Source of the DNA: Shewanella hanedai
GTDB lineage: Bacteria; Pseudomonadota; Gammaproteobacteria; Enterobacterales; Shewanellaceae
Reading direction: 5' to 3'
NCBI RefSeq assembly: GCF_007197645.1
Contig: NZ_VKGK01000017.1
Coordinates: 1-64,000, forward strand
DNA length: 64,000 nt
Below the pieces are notes generated by a model, which did not search any database, was not told the origin of the DNA, and worked only from the letters and a program-made list of their open reading frames with translations. Positions 26,605-36,821 of the stretch are shown here, piece after piece (position 1 is the stretch's first letter; the number at the start of each line of letters is the position of its first letter). The translations under genes were made by a program, and so were the position numbers.

Positions 26605-28026
26605 TTATCTCACTGTGTGTTTTATGATCTCCGCAAAGAATGCAGGAAAAGTGCCTAGTCCCATAACGACAGCGATAATAAACCAGAGACTAGCGCGCTC
26701 TCCTGTTGTCGATGCACTGCTTCTTTCTACTTGGTTTATTGACGATAACATCACCATGATGATTCTAAGATAGAAAAACAGCCCTATTACGCTGGCAATG
26801 ACCAAAAAGGGAAGCGGCCACAAAACCTGATTAGAGATGGTTGCAGTGACGAGATAAAATTTTCCCATAAAGCCTATCGTTAGCGGGATCCCTGCGAGCG
26901 AAAGCATTAGAACACTTAAGCTGGCAGCATGCAGTGGACGAGTCCAGAAGAGTCCTGTCAGTTGCTCCAGCTTAGTTTTCCCCTCTAACTGCATTAAAAC
27001 GGTGAAGGTACCGGTTAATGTGATGAGATAAGCTGATAAATAGAATATGAGTGCTTCGAGTGGAAACTCGGCATTTTCAAGTAAATCGGCATCTTGGTTA
27101 AACAGCAGTAATAAAATCAGCAGGTAGCCGAAATGGGATATTGATGAAAATGCCAATATGCGAAGAATATTATTTTGTAACAAGGCCAATAAATTCCCGA
27201 TGAGCATAGAGGCCACAGCAACGAGTCCGATGATTTCGAGGATAATGTGATCATGTTGCCAACCACCTAAATTGAACATTTTCCAAAGTACGACAAATGA
27301 AGCCAGTTTAGAGATGGTTGAGAGCAAAGCCGTTGAGGGAAGTGGTGCACCTTGAAAAATATCGGCAACCCATAAGTGGCAAGGCACCATGGAGAGTTTA
27401 AAAAAGAGCCCAATAAGAATAAAGATAATGCCAGTGGTGGATAAAAGCGGTATCGAAGATGATGAGCTGACCTCATTGGTAACTTGCTCAAATGCAAGAC
27501 TGCCTGTTTGCAGGTAGAGAATGGCGATGCCCATGAGTATGAAGGCTGAGGCGACTGCCGACAGTACTAGATACTTTATTCCGGCCTCTTGGCTGACAGG
27601 TTTATCTTGTGAGTAAGCGATCAATCCGACAAAGGATAGGCTCATCAGTTCTAAGGTTAAAAAGAAACTGGCAAAATGCTCGCTGACTATCATGCCTAAT
27701 GCACCTAAACTCACTAGTAAGAGCAGTAGATAAAACTCCTCTTTATGGCCCTTTTGTTTCGCTAACCAGGCGTATAGTTGCAGCCAAAGAAAGATGAGTA
27801 TGCTTAACATCAATAAACTGAGCAGGCTACTCACAGGGGAAAAGGCAAATAGTCCGTCTGATGAATTCGGCAAATATAATAATATGCACTGGCTAAAAAA
27901 GGCACCAATGAGACCGAGTCCGGTTATCACATATGCCAAGTTATGGGCGCGTTTAAGTGCGATGGCCAGTAACAAGATCAATATGGTGATAGAGATGATC
28001 ATCGCAGGGAGAAAATGAAGGCTCAT
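26605..28026 (-). CDS. nuoN: NADH-quinone oxidoreductase subunit N
   Basis: Last gene of the complex I operon. 473 residues with about 14 membrane segments, one of the three antiporter-like proton-pumping subunits. The family lysine/proline region is seen as GLFFKLSMVPCHLWVADIFQ, followed by AFSSISHFGYLLI. The start is the ATG at 28026, sharing ATGA with the nuoM stop; the open frame extends 44 codons further into nuoM but that part is not NuoN-like. Confidence 0.95.
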   Translation of the reverse strand: MSLHFLPAMIISITILILLLAIALKRAHNLAYVITGLGLIGAFFSQCILLYLPNSSDGLFAFSPVSSLLSLLMLSILIFLWLQLYAWLAKQKGHKEEFYLLLLLVSLGALGMIVSEHFASFFLTLELMSLSFVGLIAYSQDKPVSQEAGIKYLVLSAVASAFILMGIAILYLQTGSLAFEQVTNEVSSSSSIPLLSTTGIIFILIGLFFKLSMVPCHLWVADIFQGAPLPSTALLSTISKLASFVVLWKMFNLGGWQHDHIILEIIGLVAVASMLIGNLLALLQNNILRILAFSSISHFGYLLILLLLFNQDADLLENAEFPLEALIFYLSAYLITLTGTFTVLMQLEGKTKLEQLTGLFWTRPLHAASLSVLMLSLAGIPLTIGFMGKFYLVTATISNQVLWPLPFLVIASVIGLFFYLRIIMVMLSSINQVERSSASTTGERASLWFIIAVVMGLGTFPAFFAEIIKHTVR

Positions 28027-29570
28027 AGCTGCACCTCTATTAGTAGGATCTCTGGTTGAAAGGATGCTTGAAAGAGTGAGGCTATCTCGATTAATGAGCC
28101 ATTGACCAAATTGAAAATGGGCTGAGGGTGAAGACCCATGAATATGAGGCTCAAACACATCAGCATTAAGGTTATTTTCTCTTTAGCATTCAGATCTGTG
28201 ATGATCTGCTTGGACGTATGTCCTGTTTTATTCTCTCTGTTTTCATCAGCGTTCACGCTTACGCCAAAGAAACTCTTTTGGATCATGCGCAGTGAATAGA
28301 CAGCCGCCAATATCAGTCCAGATGTTGCCACTAGCGCAAACATCGGAGCTTGTTTAAAGGTGCCAATCAGCACTAATAACTCAGCGATAAAATTACCAAG
28401 ACCTGGCATGCCTAAAGAAGCCATACCAAAAAATAACCCCATGGCTGACAGTTTAGGCAAGGTGCTCCAGAGTCCACCGAGTTGATTGAGATCTCGAGTA
28501 TGAAACTTATGTTGGATTAATCCAACCAACATAAACAGAGCTGCGGTGCTAACTCCGTGTGCCAACATCTGCATGACAGCACCTTGTAGCGCATAAAAAT
28601 TGAGGCTAAAACAGCCTAAGAGCACAAAGCCCATATGACTGACACTTGAATAAGCCACTAGACGTTTAAGATCCGTTTGCGAAAAGGCCATCATGGCGCC
28701 ATAGATGATACTAATCCCCGCAAGTCCCATCATTAGCGGTGACCAAAATTGGCTGGCATCAGGGAACAGAGGTAATACAAATCTAAGTAACCCATAGCCA
28801 CCAGTTTTGAGCAGAACGGCTGCCAGTATGATACTGGCTGGCGTTGGTGCTTGTGTGTGAGTGTCAGGTAACCAGCTATGGAAGGGGAAAGCGGGCAGTT
28901 TGACGATAAACGCGATAATAAAGCCTAGACAGATCCATTTGGCAAATTCAGAGTCGATGGGCGATTGCACCAATACTTGATAATCGAAACTAAGAATTTG
29001 AGTTTGCTGATAATGTAGTACGGCCAGAGCAACGATACTCAAGAGCATCAATAACCCTCCGGCTTGGGTAAAAAGGAAGAACTTTAATGCGGCATAGCGA
29101 CGGTTTTCATTGCCCCATATAGCGATAAGAAAATACATGGGGACTAGCATCACTTCCCAAAAAACGAAGAAAAGTAGCAGATCCATCGCCAAAAACACAC
29201 CAATAATGCCTGCTAATGTCCACAAAAAATTGCCATAGAAGAAACCTGAATGTTGGCTTATCTCGTTCCAAGCTGAGGATAAACCGACCAGTCCCATTAA
29301 GAGTGTTAATAGGATTAACACAAAGCTGAGTCCATCCATGGCGAAGTGGGCACTAATATTGAGTCTTGGGATCCAGGCAAGTGTTTCATCGACAAGCCAA
29401 AGATTTGAGGGATCCATACTGGTGAAAAGTTTAATCGAGATTAAGAAGGCTAACGACAAGAGTAAGCACAGACTGGCTATCCATTTGGGTGCATCTTGGT
29501 GTACTCGCTGGCTCCAACATGCGATAACACCGCCAACAAGTGGCAGTAAGATAAGAGTAAATAACATCAT
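28023..29570 (-). CDS. nuoM: NADH-quinone oxidoreductase subunit M
   Basis: 515 residues, an antiporter-like membrane subunit of complex I. Diagnostic segments are FVFWEVMLVPMYFLI with the conserved pumping Glu, FIVKLPAFPFHSWLPDTHTQ and LKRLVAYSSVSHMGFVLLG. The start is ATG 29570, overlapping the nuoL stop by 4 nt; a longer open frame upstream lies within nuoL. Translationally coupled on both sides. Confidence 0.97.
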   Translation of the reverse strand: MMLFTLILLPLVGGVIACWSQRVHQDAPKWIASLCLLLSLAFLISIKLFTSMDPSNLWLVDETLAWIPRLNISAHFAMDGLSFVLILLTLLMGLVGLSSAWNEISQHSGFFYGNFLWTLAGIIGVFLAMDLLLFFVFWEVMLVPMYFLIAIWGNENRRYAALKFFLFTQAGGLLMLLSIVALAVLHYQQTQILSFDYQVLVQSPIDSEFAKWICLGFIIAFIVKLPAFPFHSWLPDTHTQAPTPASIILAAVLLKTGGYGLLRFVLPLFPDASQFWSPLMMGLAGISIIYGAMMAFSQTDLKRLVAYSSVSHMGFVLLGCFSLNFYALQGAVMQMLAHGVSTAALFMLVGLIQHKFHTRDLNQLGGLWSTLPKLSAMGLFFGMASLGMPGLGNFIAELLVLIGTFKQAPMFALVATSGLILAAVYSLRMIQKSFFGVSVNADENRENKTGHTSKQIITDLNAKEKITLMLMCLSLIFMGLHPQPIFNLVNGSLIEIASLFQASFQPEILLIEVQL

Positions 29571-31426
29571 TGTATTAACCCCCACGCGATGGCCAACACG
29601 CAAAATATCACCAGACTCGCACTGTAGTGCCGTAGTTGCCCTGTTTGAAAACGGTTGAGCTGTCGATAGAGCAGTGAACTGAATGTTTCAAGCTGACGAT
29701 AAGCTAAGTCGATGATATCTCTTCGGTTATATTCTGTGACGAGTTTAAAGGGCTTGATAAATATCAAGCGGTATAATCTATCGAAATCCCAACCCGATAA
29801 CAAAAACTGATGCAGTTTTTGCTTAAGACTCACAGAGGAACCTTCCGATGGCGTTGTGGGCGTAAAATATCCCTTAATAAACATGAACCAAGCTAAGGTG
29901 ACGGTGAATATGGGTAAGAGGATCGGCAACCAATGTTGGAACAAGCTAAGAGTATGACCAGGTGATGCAGAGTCTGCTGGTGCTGAAAAGTGGGTAAATA
30001 AACCTTGAGGCTGTACACCACCAACGAGTGACAGTAGCATCAAGATCATGAGCACTATTACCATTGCCGTTGGTGTGTTATGAGTACTTGGCTGGTTTAA
30101 TTTGCCAAAGAAAACAATAAAAAACAGCTTAGCACTGTAAAGCGCTGTAAAAAATGCGCCAATGACACCGCCCCACCAAAGTAAAGGTTGATGCGCAAGA
30201 AGTGTTTGTTCAAGGATGAGTTCTTTACTAAAAAAGCCTGAGGTCATGGGAAGCGATGCTAGCGCGGCGCATCCAATGCCGAATGAAAAGGCTAGCAGTG
30301 GCTGAGACTTTCTTAATCCTCCCATTTTAAAAATGTTCTGCTCATGGTGCATGCAGTAAATCAATGCTCCGGCACTGAGGAACAATAGCGCTTTAAAGAA
30401 AGCATGGGTCATTAGATGAAATACGGCTGCTGAGGCGGAGCCAACACCAAGGGCTAAAAACATATAACCGAGTTGGCTAATGGTTGAGTAGGCGAGTATG
30501 CGCTTTAGATCTGATTGAGCCAGCGCTGACGTCGCGCCTAAAATTAAGGTGACCACCCCGATAATGGCGATAAAGTGAAGTACATCGGGAGCGAGTTGAA
30601 ACAGATCCATATTTCTTGCTACCAGATAGATACCTGCAGTGACCATAGTCGCAGCGTGGATCAAGGCGCTAACAGGCGTGGGACCTGCCATGGCATCGGG
30701 AAGCCAGGACTGTAGTGGCACTTGAGCGGACTTACCTGCAGCACCAGCAAATAACAGTAGGCAGCATAAGCTGATTATTTCGGTTGTTGGCAATTCATCC
30801 ATTTGCAACAGTTGTTGAGATTGTAGCTGTATCTGTTGGATATTTAAGGTATCGAATTGGTAAAAAAGCAAAATAATGCCGATTAACATGGCGGTATCAC
30901 CGATACGTGTGATGATAAATGCCTTATTCGCGGCTTGGCTATTCTTTTGCTCTCGATACCAAAATCCAATAAGCAGGTAACTGCATAAACCCACACCTTC
31001 CCATCCTAAGTAGAGCAAGATCAGATTATCGGCGAGCACCAGAAATAACATGGCTGAGACAAAAAGATTGAGATAGGCAAAAAAACGGCACACATCAGGA
31101 TCATCTTTCATGTAGCTGGCTGAATAGAGATGTATCAGCGCACCCACACAGGTAATAATGGTCACCATTATCAGCGAGAGTGGATCGAGATAAAGGGTAA
31201 AGCCTAAAGATAAATTATCAATGGAAAGCCATTGTCCAAGCGATACCTGAAGCACAAATTGTGCTTGGTCCCACAATTGGACGTTTAAGATTAATGCCAA
31301 TAATGCCGAGAGGCTTATAGAACCAACGGCGATAATTTGAGTGAGTAAAAGTTTAGGTTGCCAGAAAATCAGCAGGCAAGCGCTAAACAAGGGCAGCAGC
31401 GGGATTAAGCCAAGCAATATGGTCAT
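29567..31426 (-). CDS. nuoL: NADH-quinone oxidoreductase subunit L
   Basis: 619 residues, the most distal proton-pumping subunit, with the long lateral helix expected near the C-terminus (FKLVTEYNRRDIIDLAYRQL region). Family segments are GWEGVGLCSYLLIGFWY, KSAQVPLQSWLPDAMAGPTP, HAATMVTAGIYLVARN and LKRILAYSTISQLGYMFLAL. Starts 1 bp after nuoK and ends in an ATGA overlap with nuoM. Confidence 0.97.
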   Translation of the reverse strand: MTILLGLIPLLPLFSACLLIFWQPKLLLTQIIAVGSISLSALLALILNVQLWDQAQFVLQVSLGQWLSIDNLSLGFTLYLDPLSLIMVTIITCVGALIHLYSASYMKDDPDVCRFFAYLNLFVSAMLFLVLADNLILLYLGWEGVGLCSYLLIGFWYREQKNSQAANKAFIITRIGDTAMLIGIILLFYQFDTLNIQQIQLQSQQLLQMDELPTTEIISLCCLLLFAGAAGKSAQVPLQSWLPDAMAGPTPVSALIHAATMVTAGIYLVARNMDLFQLAPDVLHFIAIIGVVTLILGATSALAQSDLKRILAYSTISQLGYMFLALGVGSASAAVFHLMTHAFFKALLFLSAGALIYCMHHEQNIFKMGGLRKSQPLLAFSFGIGCAALASLPMTSGFFSKELILEQTLLAHQPLLWWGGVIGAFFTALYSAKLFFIVFFGKLNQPSTHNTPTAMVIVLMILMLLSLVGGVQPQGLFTHFSAPADSASPGHTLSLFQHWLPILLPIFTVTLAWFMFIKGYFTPTTPSEGSSVSLKQKLHQFLLSGWDFDRLYRLIFIKPFKLVTEYNRRDIIDLAYRQLETFSSLLYRQLNRFQTGQLRHYSASLVIFCVLAIAWGLIQ

Positions 31427-31427
31427 A

Positions 31428-31730
31428 TTAGCCTCGCAACTTAGTCAGTGTATCGACATCGAGATTTTGTTGCTGTCTGTAGATCTGTATGACCAAGGCC
31501 AGTCCAACGGCGACTTCTGATGCGGCCAAGGTGAGCACCAGCAGATACATAATTTGCCCATCGTTATTGCCATGCAGATTAGATGCTGCAACAAATAACA
31601 AGATGATCCCATTAAGCATGATTTCTAGGGATAGCAGGATAAAGAGTAGGTTTCTCCTGCTTATGAGGCCAAATATGCCGATGGCGAACAGTGAGAAGCT
31701 CAATATTATGACCCATAGTGTCTCTATCAT
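31428..31730 (-). CDS. nuoK: NADH-quinone oxidoreductase subunit K
   Basis: 100 residues with three membrane helices; the family norm is about 100. GIFGLISRRNLLFILLSLEI carries the conserved buried glutamate of helix 2 (LLSLEIMLNG), and a second conserved Glu is in ASEVAVGLALVI. Both belong to the proton path. Overlaps nuoJ by 4 nt. Confidence 0.97.
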   Translation of the reverse strand: MIETLWVIILSFSLFAIGIFGLISRRNLLFILLSLEIMLNGIILLFVAASNLHGNNDGQIMYLLVLTLAASEVAVGLALVIQIYRQQQNLDVDTLTKLRG

Positions 31731-32353
31731 GAGTTTGCCTTCTGCTGTTTATTTGCTAATTGAGTCTCTTCTGGACTGAGGTCAACGTCTACATGTTTTG
31801 GTGTTTTACGCGCAATGTGTATGGCGGCGATTAATGCAGAGAGCAGTAACATGGCGGCAATGATGACCAACAAACGATAGGGGCCGTAGAGTTGTATGGC
31901 GAGAGATTTGACGGAGTTGGGCTGTGAGGTGTTATCGCGTTGAGCTGAATCCTGTTCTGCCTCATTGCTAATCGCGCTAAGAGGAACAAGTGAAGAGTTC
32001 ATTTCTAGCGGCTGCACACTAATCATGAGCAGTTCAGCAATGAGTATTGTGGCCAGTAATAGCGGACCTTTAGCATTTTTCAAACTAAACAGGGCTTTCT
32101 CATCAAGGTTACTTTTCTCGCCTTGGTGCAGCATCATGGTGACAAACACAAACAGCACCATTACGGCTCCCGCATAGACAATAATCTGCAGCGCAGCGGC
32201 AAAAGGTGAGCCAAATAAGAAAAAAATCAGCGCGATAGCGATCATCATTGTCACTAGATAGAGCAGAGCATGTACTGCATTGTGGGCAGTCACCGTCAGT
32301 AGTGCCGATATAAGGCAGACGATTGCAGTAATCATAAAAATGGCTTCAATCAT
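31727..32353 (-). CDS. nuoJ: NADH-quinone oxidoreductase subunit J
   Basis: 208 residues with five membrane helices, including the glycine- and tyrosine-containing third helix (QIIVYAGAVMVLFVFVTMML), the pi-bulge helix of NuoJ/ND6. A serine/asparagine-rich hydrophilic loop (about 130-152) is somewhat longer than in E. coli NuoJ (184 residues). Lies 42 bp after nuoI and overlaps nuoK. Confidence 0.95.
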   Translation of the reverse strand: MIEAIFMITAIVCLISALLTVTAHNAVHALLYLVTMMIAIALIFFLFGSPFAAALQIIVYAGAVMVLFVFVTMMLHQGEKSNLDEKALFSLKNAKGPLLLATILIAELLMISVQPLEMNSSLVPLSAISNEAEQDSAQRDNTSQPNSVKSLAIQLYGPYRLLVIIAAMLLLSALIAAIHIARKTPKHVDVDLSPEETQLANKQQKANS

Positions 32354-32395
32354 AATCTTGTCCCTTTGCCTGTTTAGGGGAGACCTTGTTGATTC

Positions 32396-32911
32396 TCATG
32401 GCAATAAACTCCTCACATTGATGGGAGCTAATTCATTTTGAGCGTCTCCTTTCTCTTTGCCATCGATGGCTTTCCCACTGACTTTGTAGAAATTGTAATT
32501 ATGGTATTTACCAGGACCTGAGATAAGCAGATGCTGCTTCTCATAGACGAGATTTTGTCTGTCATATTCAGCCATTTCTACATCGGGGGTGAGTTGAATT
32601 GCGTGGGTAGGGCAGGCTTCTTCACAAAACCCACACATGATGCAGCGGGAGAAGTTAACGGTGAAACTTTCAGCTTCCCAGCGCCCGTCTGGTTTCTCTG
32701 TTTTAACCACCGAAATACAATCGACAGGGCAGGCGACAGAGCAAAGATTACAAGCGACGCATCGCTCTTCACCATCGGGATCACGAGTTAAGACGATTCG
32801 GCCACGGTAACGAGGCGACAGGTAAGGCTTCTGTTCCGGGTACTCGACAGTGTCAGCACGAGTAAAAGTGTGCTTTAGGATTGTGATTAGCGTTCTTATT
32901 TGACTTAACAT
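32396..32911 (-). CDS. nuoI: NADH-quinone oxidoreductase subunit I (2x[4Fe-4S])
   Basis: 171 residues of the peripheral arm carrying clusters N6a and N6b. Two ferredoxin motifs are visible: [18 protein letters not shown] and [18 protein letters not shown], each CxxCxxCxxxCP. Passes electrons towards NuoB. Separated from nuoH by 26 bp with GAGGAG upstream of its successor's start region. Confidence 0.97.
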   Translation of the reverse strand: MLSQIRTLITILKHTFTRADTVEYPEQKPYLSPRYRGRIVLTRDPDGEERCVACNLCSVACPVDCISVVKTEKPDGRWEAESFTVNFSRCIMCGFCEEACPTHAIQLTPDVEMAEYDRQNLVYEKQHLLISGPGKYHNYNFYKVSGKAIDGKEKGDAQNELAPINVRSLLP

Positions 32912-32937
32912 GTCACGCTCCTCTTAAAAATCTGTAG

Positions 32938-33891
32938 TTAAACACCTATGGTTAATTTCCATACTGCGGTAAGCAGCAGATTTAACAGTGCTAATGGCAG
33001 TAAAATGGACCAACCAAAGCTCATGAGTTGATCGTATCTGGGTCTTGGGATCGCGGCGCGAAGCAGAATAAAAAACATCACGAAAAAGACGGTTTTGAGT
33101 GTGAACCAGACAATGGGTGGTAAAAATGGTCCCTGCCAACCACCGAAATAAAGTGTGGTGATTAAGGCGGAGATGAAGATCACCCCTAAGTATTCTCCAA
33201 TGAAAAACATACCAAACTTCATGCTGGCATATTCGGTATGAAACCCTGCCACTATCTCCGTTTCAGCTTCAGGCAGATCAAATGGGGCGCGATGACTTTC
33301 GGCAACACCAGCAAACAGAAACAGTAAAAAACCTAGCGGTTGACTGAGAATAAACCAGTATTGGCTTTGGGCATGAACGATATCATTGAGGCTGAAACTA
33401 CCGGCGATGACGACAACGCCCATCAAGGCCAGTCCCATAAAGACTTCATAGGAAAGCATTTGAGCCGTGGTTCTTAGCGCACCTAAAAGGGCATATTTAC
33501 TGTTTGATGAGAAGCCTGCCAACATAATGCTATATACAGACAAGGAGCTAAGGGCCAATACAAATAGCAAGGCGTTATCAAACTCAGTGATCTGAATATC
33601 TGGAGAGAATGGAATAATGGCGAAGCCAAGCAAAGTCATGATCATCAAGATCATGGGTGCGATAACAAATAGGGCTTTATCTGCAAACGGTGGGATCCAA
33701 TCGTCTTTGGTGAAAATTTTTATCATGTCGGCGATAACTTGAAATAGGCCAAATGGACCCACTCGGTTTGGTCCTAATCTGTCTTGCCAAATACCCAATA
33801 AGCGTCGCTCTAGCCACGTTGACCAAGCGGCGGCAAGCAGCAAGACAATCAGAATCGCCAGCGGGGTTAAAAGAGAAGTTAACTCAATCAT
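32938..33891 (-). CDS. nuoH: NADH-quinone oxidoreductase subunit H
   Basis: 317 residues with eight membrane helices, forming the quinone pocket. Signatures are ERRLLGIWQDRLGPNRVGPFG in part (the family motif ERR..G..Q.R.GPN.VG), GFSSNSKYALLGALRTTAQM, SYEVFMGLALMGV and FDLPEAETEIVAGFHTEYAS. The acidic residues in the last motif line the quinone channel. The ATG overlaps the nuoG stop by 4 nt. Confidence 0.97.
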   Translation of the reverse strand: MIELTSLLTPLAILIVLLLAAAWSTWLERRLLGIWQDRLGPNRVGPFGLFQVIADMIKIFTKDDWIPPFADKALFVIAPMILMIMTLLGFAIIPFSPDIQITEFDNALLFVLALSSLSVYSIMLAGFSSNSKYALLGALRTTAQMLSYEVFMGLALMGVVVIAGSFSLNDIVHAQSQYWFILSQPLGFLLFLFAGVAESHRAPFDLPEAETEIVAGFHTEYASMKFGMFFIGEYLGVIFISALITTLYFGGWQGPFLPPIVWFTLKTVFFVMFFILLRAAIPRPRYDQLMSFGWSILLPLALLNLLLTAVWKLTIGV

Positions 33892-36821
33892 GTTTTCTCC
33901 TCATGCGAGGGGCGCTGTAATGGTGTTTGTAATTGCTCTTGCATCGGCTCTGTAGATGATTGCGGCGCAAGTTCTTGTTGAGGCTCTGATGTGAGTTCTG
34001 GTGTAGAGAGTCGAGTCCATTTCACCCAAGTGCCAAGTCGCGAGAAATATTCGCTTGGAATTAGAATTAACTCCTTGGCTTGGCTTGAGTTCAATATGCA
34101 CGTGAGTCCGACTTGGGTGTTGGCAGTATATAAGCTGATGGTATCTCCTTCAGCTAATTGCCATTTCTTCGCTGTTTCAGGGTGAATACTCGCCCGCATT
34201 TCTGGTGCTAATGAAGCAAGTGCTGTGGAATATTGTGCAAGTTCAAAATCGGCATAGAGATTTGCAGAGGCGCCCAGTCTGATCTTGTCATTGTCATGTT
34301 CAGAAGCAAGTGACTGTGCAGATGGATAACATGGAACTGTTATTTTCATCGAGCTTGATGTGGGGAAAATCTTTATGCCTTTATTCCAAATCGACCATAA
34401 AGAGTCTGTGGCTTGGTCATGACTGGCTTGACCACGGCTTTCACCTTGATCAGAGTTCCATTTAGGTGACCACCGATTAGCTGGCAGTACTGAAATAGGT
34501 TGCACTAGCGTTTGACGAAATCCAGCTACGCCCTCCATGGAGTTATTAATTGGGGCCATTAAATCGATAATGGGCTGGCTCTCTTTCACATCGTCAACAG
34601 CGTGAATTGCGGTTCTACTGCTGTCTCTCACCGTTTGTCTGGCTATTCTGAAAGGGGAGAGTTCATTGAACCTTGTCAGCTCAGCAAAGGATTCCATCTT
34701 CTTTAGTAGGGTCAATTTAGCTGATATCCAACGCACCAACTCGCCATAACTCGGGAGTGCGATTAGCGTCGACAACCATTGCCATGGTGCTAATCGGTCC
34801 TTGATGGGAGACATGGTAGCGAACGAAAATTGTAGCCTTCCTTCAGAGCTTAAACTGCAACCGTATGATTCGGAAAATGAGGTAGCGGGAAGAATGAGGT
34901 CTGCCATGCTCGCTGTTTTAGTAAGGAGTTGATCGATAACGATGATCTGTTTGACTTTGTTTAGGGCATTGTCGAGCTGTGTATTGTCTAGATAACGGTA
35001 AAGATCGGTCTCTAATATTATTAAGGTTTCAACAGACTCAGTATTGAGTCGTTCGACCAGGGAGTCTAGCCCTTGTACTCTTGAGCCATCACTTGCACCA
35101 TCATTTGGCCCCTTATTTGACTCACCATTTAATAATAGCCCTAGGTGAAGGTCGTTTGCAGCTTGAGTTGCGGCATAAAACCCTGTGTTTGGGTTGAGCT
35201 GTTTAAGTGTGTTGGCAATTTGAATACTTAATGACAATAATTCTATATCTCTGCTTTGAACACCGGTTAACAATAAAGGTCGCTGGGCACTTAGCAGATC
35301 GTCGACGATACTTTTGGCCTCGTTCGACACTGATTCATCTGGACTTTGATGAGTACCAAGTAGCTTCTCATCTAACAAAGATGCGATCTCTTCAAGTAAT
35401 ACTATCTGCTCAGTAGGGTGTAAAACCATGCTTTGGGTTGCGATGGATGTCAGTTCACTGGCCTGGCTCTCAACGATATGCAGAGGTGATAATGTGGTTT
35501 GGGCGATATTGCGAACTGCGCCATCTTGCCAATGTTGTACGCCAAGTTTGGCTGCTTGCTTCAGTCCTGCATTACGACTCATCTGTCGTACGCTTAATGC
35601 CAGTCTCGGTGCTGTGTGGGTGATATCTTCGTTGATAATAAGCGTGGCATCACAGGTTTCAATTTCTGTTAACGACATGGGACTCAACGAGGTGTCGTTG
35701 TAGGTTTTGCATAAGAGATTTAATAGCTGAGCGTGGCTATCATTGATGCCAAGATAAAATTGCGCTTCGCCAACGAGCTTTAACAGCGCCCCGTTATTTT
35801 CGATGTGAGTTCGAACAGAGCCTACAGCAATACAATTCCCTGTTGGTTTATTGCAATACTCACTCAGCAGCGCTTGAGCTTGTTCTGAGGTGAGTATGTC
35901 TGTGGTTTTACGCTCATTATTACGCTTAAGTGGCCATTCTAGGCGTTCACTGTGATTGACATGCTCATAACCAAATAGGCCAGTATTACAGAGGAAGTGG
36001 CCATTAATGTCATTGTGTTGGCGATTGGTGACCCTTCTTATGCTGCCGCTGCGTTCGCCTAGTGTGAGGTTACAGCCCAGACTGCAGTGGGGGCAGACTA
36101 CAGGGGCGGTTTGTAGATCCCATTTACGGCTGTAATGGTGTGAAAATGGCTTATCGGTAAACACGCCAGTGGGGCAAACTTCAGCAAGGTTACCTGAGAA
36201 AGGGCTTTCAAGCACACCAGATTCAGCACGTCCAAAATAGAGGTGGCTTTTAGAACCAAACACATTGAGATCGCTACCGCCACAATAATCGCGGTAAAAA
36301 CGAACACAACGGTAGCAGCTGATACAGCGATTCATCTCATGATTTAGCAAAGGCCCTAAAAATTGGTTGAGATGGGTGCGTTTCTTTCCCGGATAACGAC
36401 GGTTGATGTGTTTGCTCATCAAGGTCATATCTTGCAGGTGACAGTTTCCTCCCTCTTCACACACAGGGCAATCATGAGGGTGATTGGTCATGATGGCGGC
36501 AATATTGGTTTCTCGGAACTGTTGTGATTTGTCATCTTGAAGAGAAACAATCATGCCTTCGCTTACGGGCGTCATGCATGACATGACTAAACGGCCTCGG
36601 ATATCTTCGCTATTTTGATATTGCATGACAGCGCATTGTCTACAAGATCCAACTGAACCCATGGACGGATGCCAACAGAAATATGGCAAGTTTAACCCTA
36701 AGGATAAGCAGGCCTGAAGTAAGTTCTGCCCTTTATCGACATCATAAATTTGGTTATCTATGGTGAGTGAGAGGGTAGCCACACTCTCAACATTGTTGCT
36801 GCCAGTATTAGACTTGCTCAT
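33888..36821 (-). CDS. nuoG: NADH-quinone oxidoreductase subunit G (Fe-S)
   Basis: 977 residues, the largest peripheral subunit; E. coli NuoG is 908. The N-terminus carries the [2Fe-2S] ligands (SMGSVGSCRQCAVM), the N5 ligands HPHDCPVCEEGGNCHLQDM, and two further clusters (RCISCYRCVRFYRDYCGG). N7 ligands follow near residue 230 (CPHCSLGCNL). The remainder is a molybdopterin-oxidoreductase-like domain without cofactor residues. The C-terminus has a long Gln/Pro/Ser-rich tail (about 950-977). I use ATG 36821, preceded by GGAGGTGAG, not the GTG inside that ribosome site. Overlaps nuoF by 14 nt. Confidence 0.96.
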   Translation of the reverse strand: MSKSNTGSNNVESVATLSLTIDNQIYDVDKGQNLLQACLSLGLNLPYFCWHPSMGSVGSCRQCAVMQYQNSEDIRGRLVMSCMTPVSEGMIVSLQDDKSQQFRETNIAAIMTNHPHDCPVCEEGGNCHLQDMTLMSKHINRRYPGKKRTHLNQFLGPLLNHEMNRCISCYRCVRFYRDYCGGSDLNVFGSKSHLYFGRAESGVLESPFSGNLAEVCPTGVFTDKPFSHHYSRKWDLQTAPVVCPHCSLGCNLTLGERSGSIRRVTNRQHNDINGHFLCNTGLFGYEHVNHSERLEWPLKRNNERKTTDILTSEQAQALLSEYCNKPTGNCIAVGSVRTHIENNGALLKLVGEAQFYLGINDSHAQLLNLLCKTYNDTSLSPMSLTEIETCDATLIINEDITHTAPRLALSVRQMSRNAGLKQAAKLGVQHWQDGAVRNIAQTTLSPLHIVESQASELTSIATQSMVLHPTEQIVLLEEIASLLDEKLLGTHQSPDESVSNEAKSIVDDLLSAQRPLLLTGVQSRDIELLSLSIQIANTLKQLNPNTGFYAATQAANDLHLGLLLNGESNKGPNDGASDGSRVQGLDSLVERLNTESVETLIILETDLYRYLDNTQLDNALNKVKQIIVIDQLLTKTASMADLILPATSFSESYGCSLSSEGRLQFSFATMSPIKDRLAPWQWLSTLIALPSYGELVRWISAKLTLLKKMESFAELTRFNELSPFRIARQTVRDSSRTAIHAVDDVKESQPIIDLMAPINNSMEGVAGFRQTLVQPISVLPANRWSPKWNSDQGESRGQASHDQATDSLWSIWNKGIKIFPTSSSMKITVPCYPSAQSLASEHDNDKIRLGASANLYADFELAQYSTALASLAPEMRASIHPETAKKWQLAEGDTISLYTANTQVGLTCILNSSQAKELILIPSEYFSRLGTWVKWTRLSTPELTSEPQQELAPQSSTEPMQEQLQTPLQRPSHEEKT

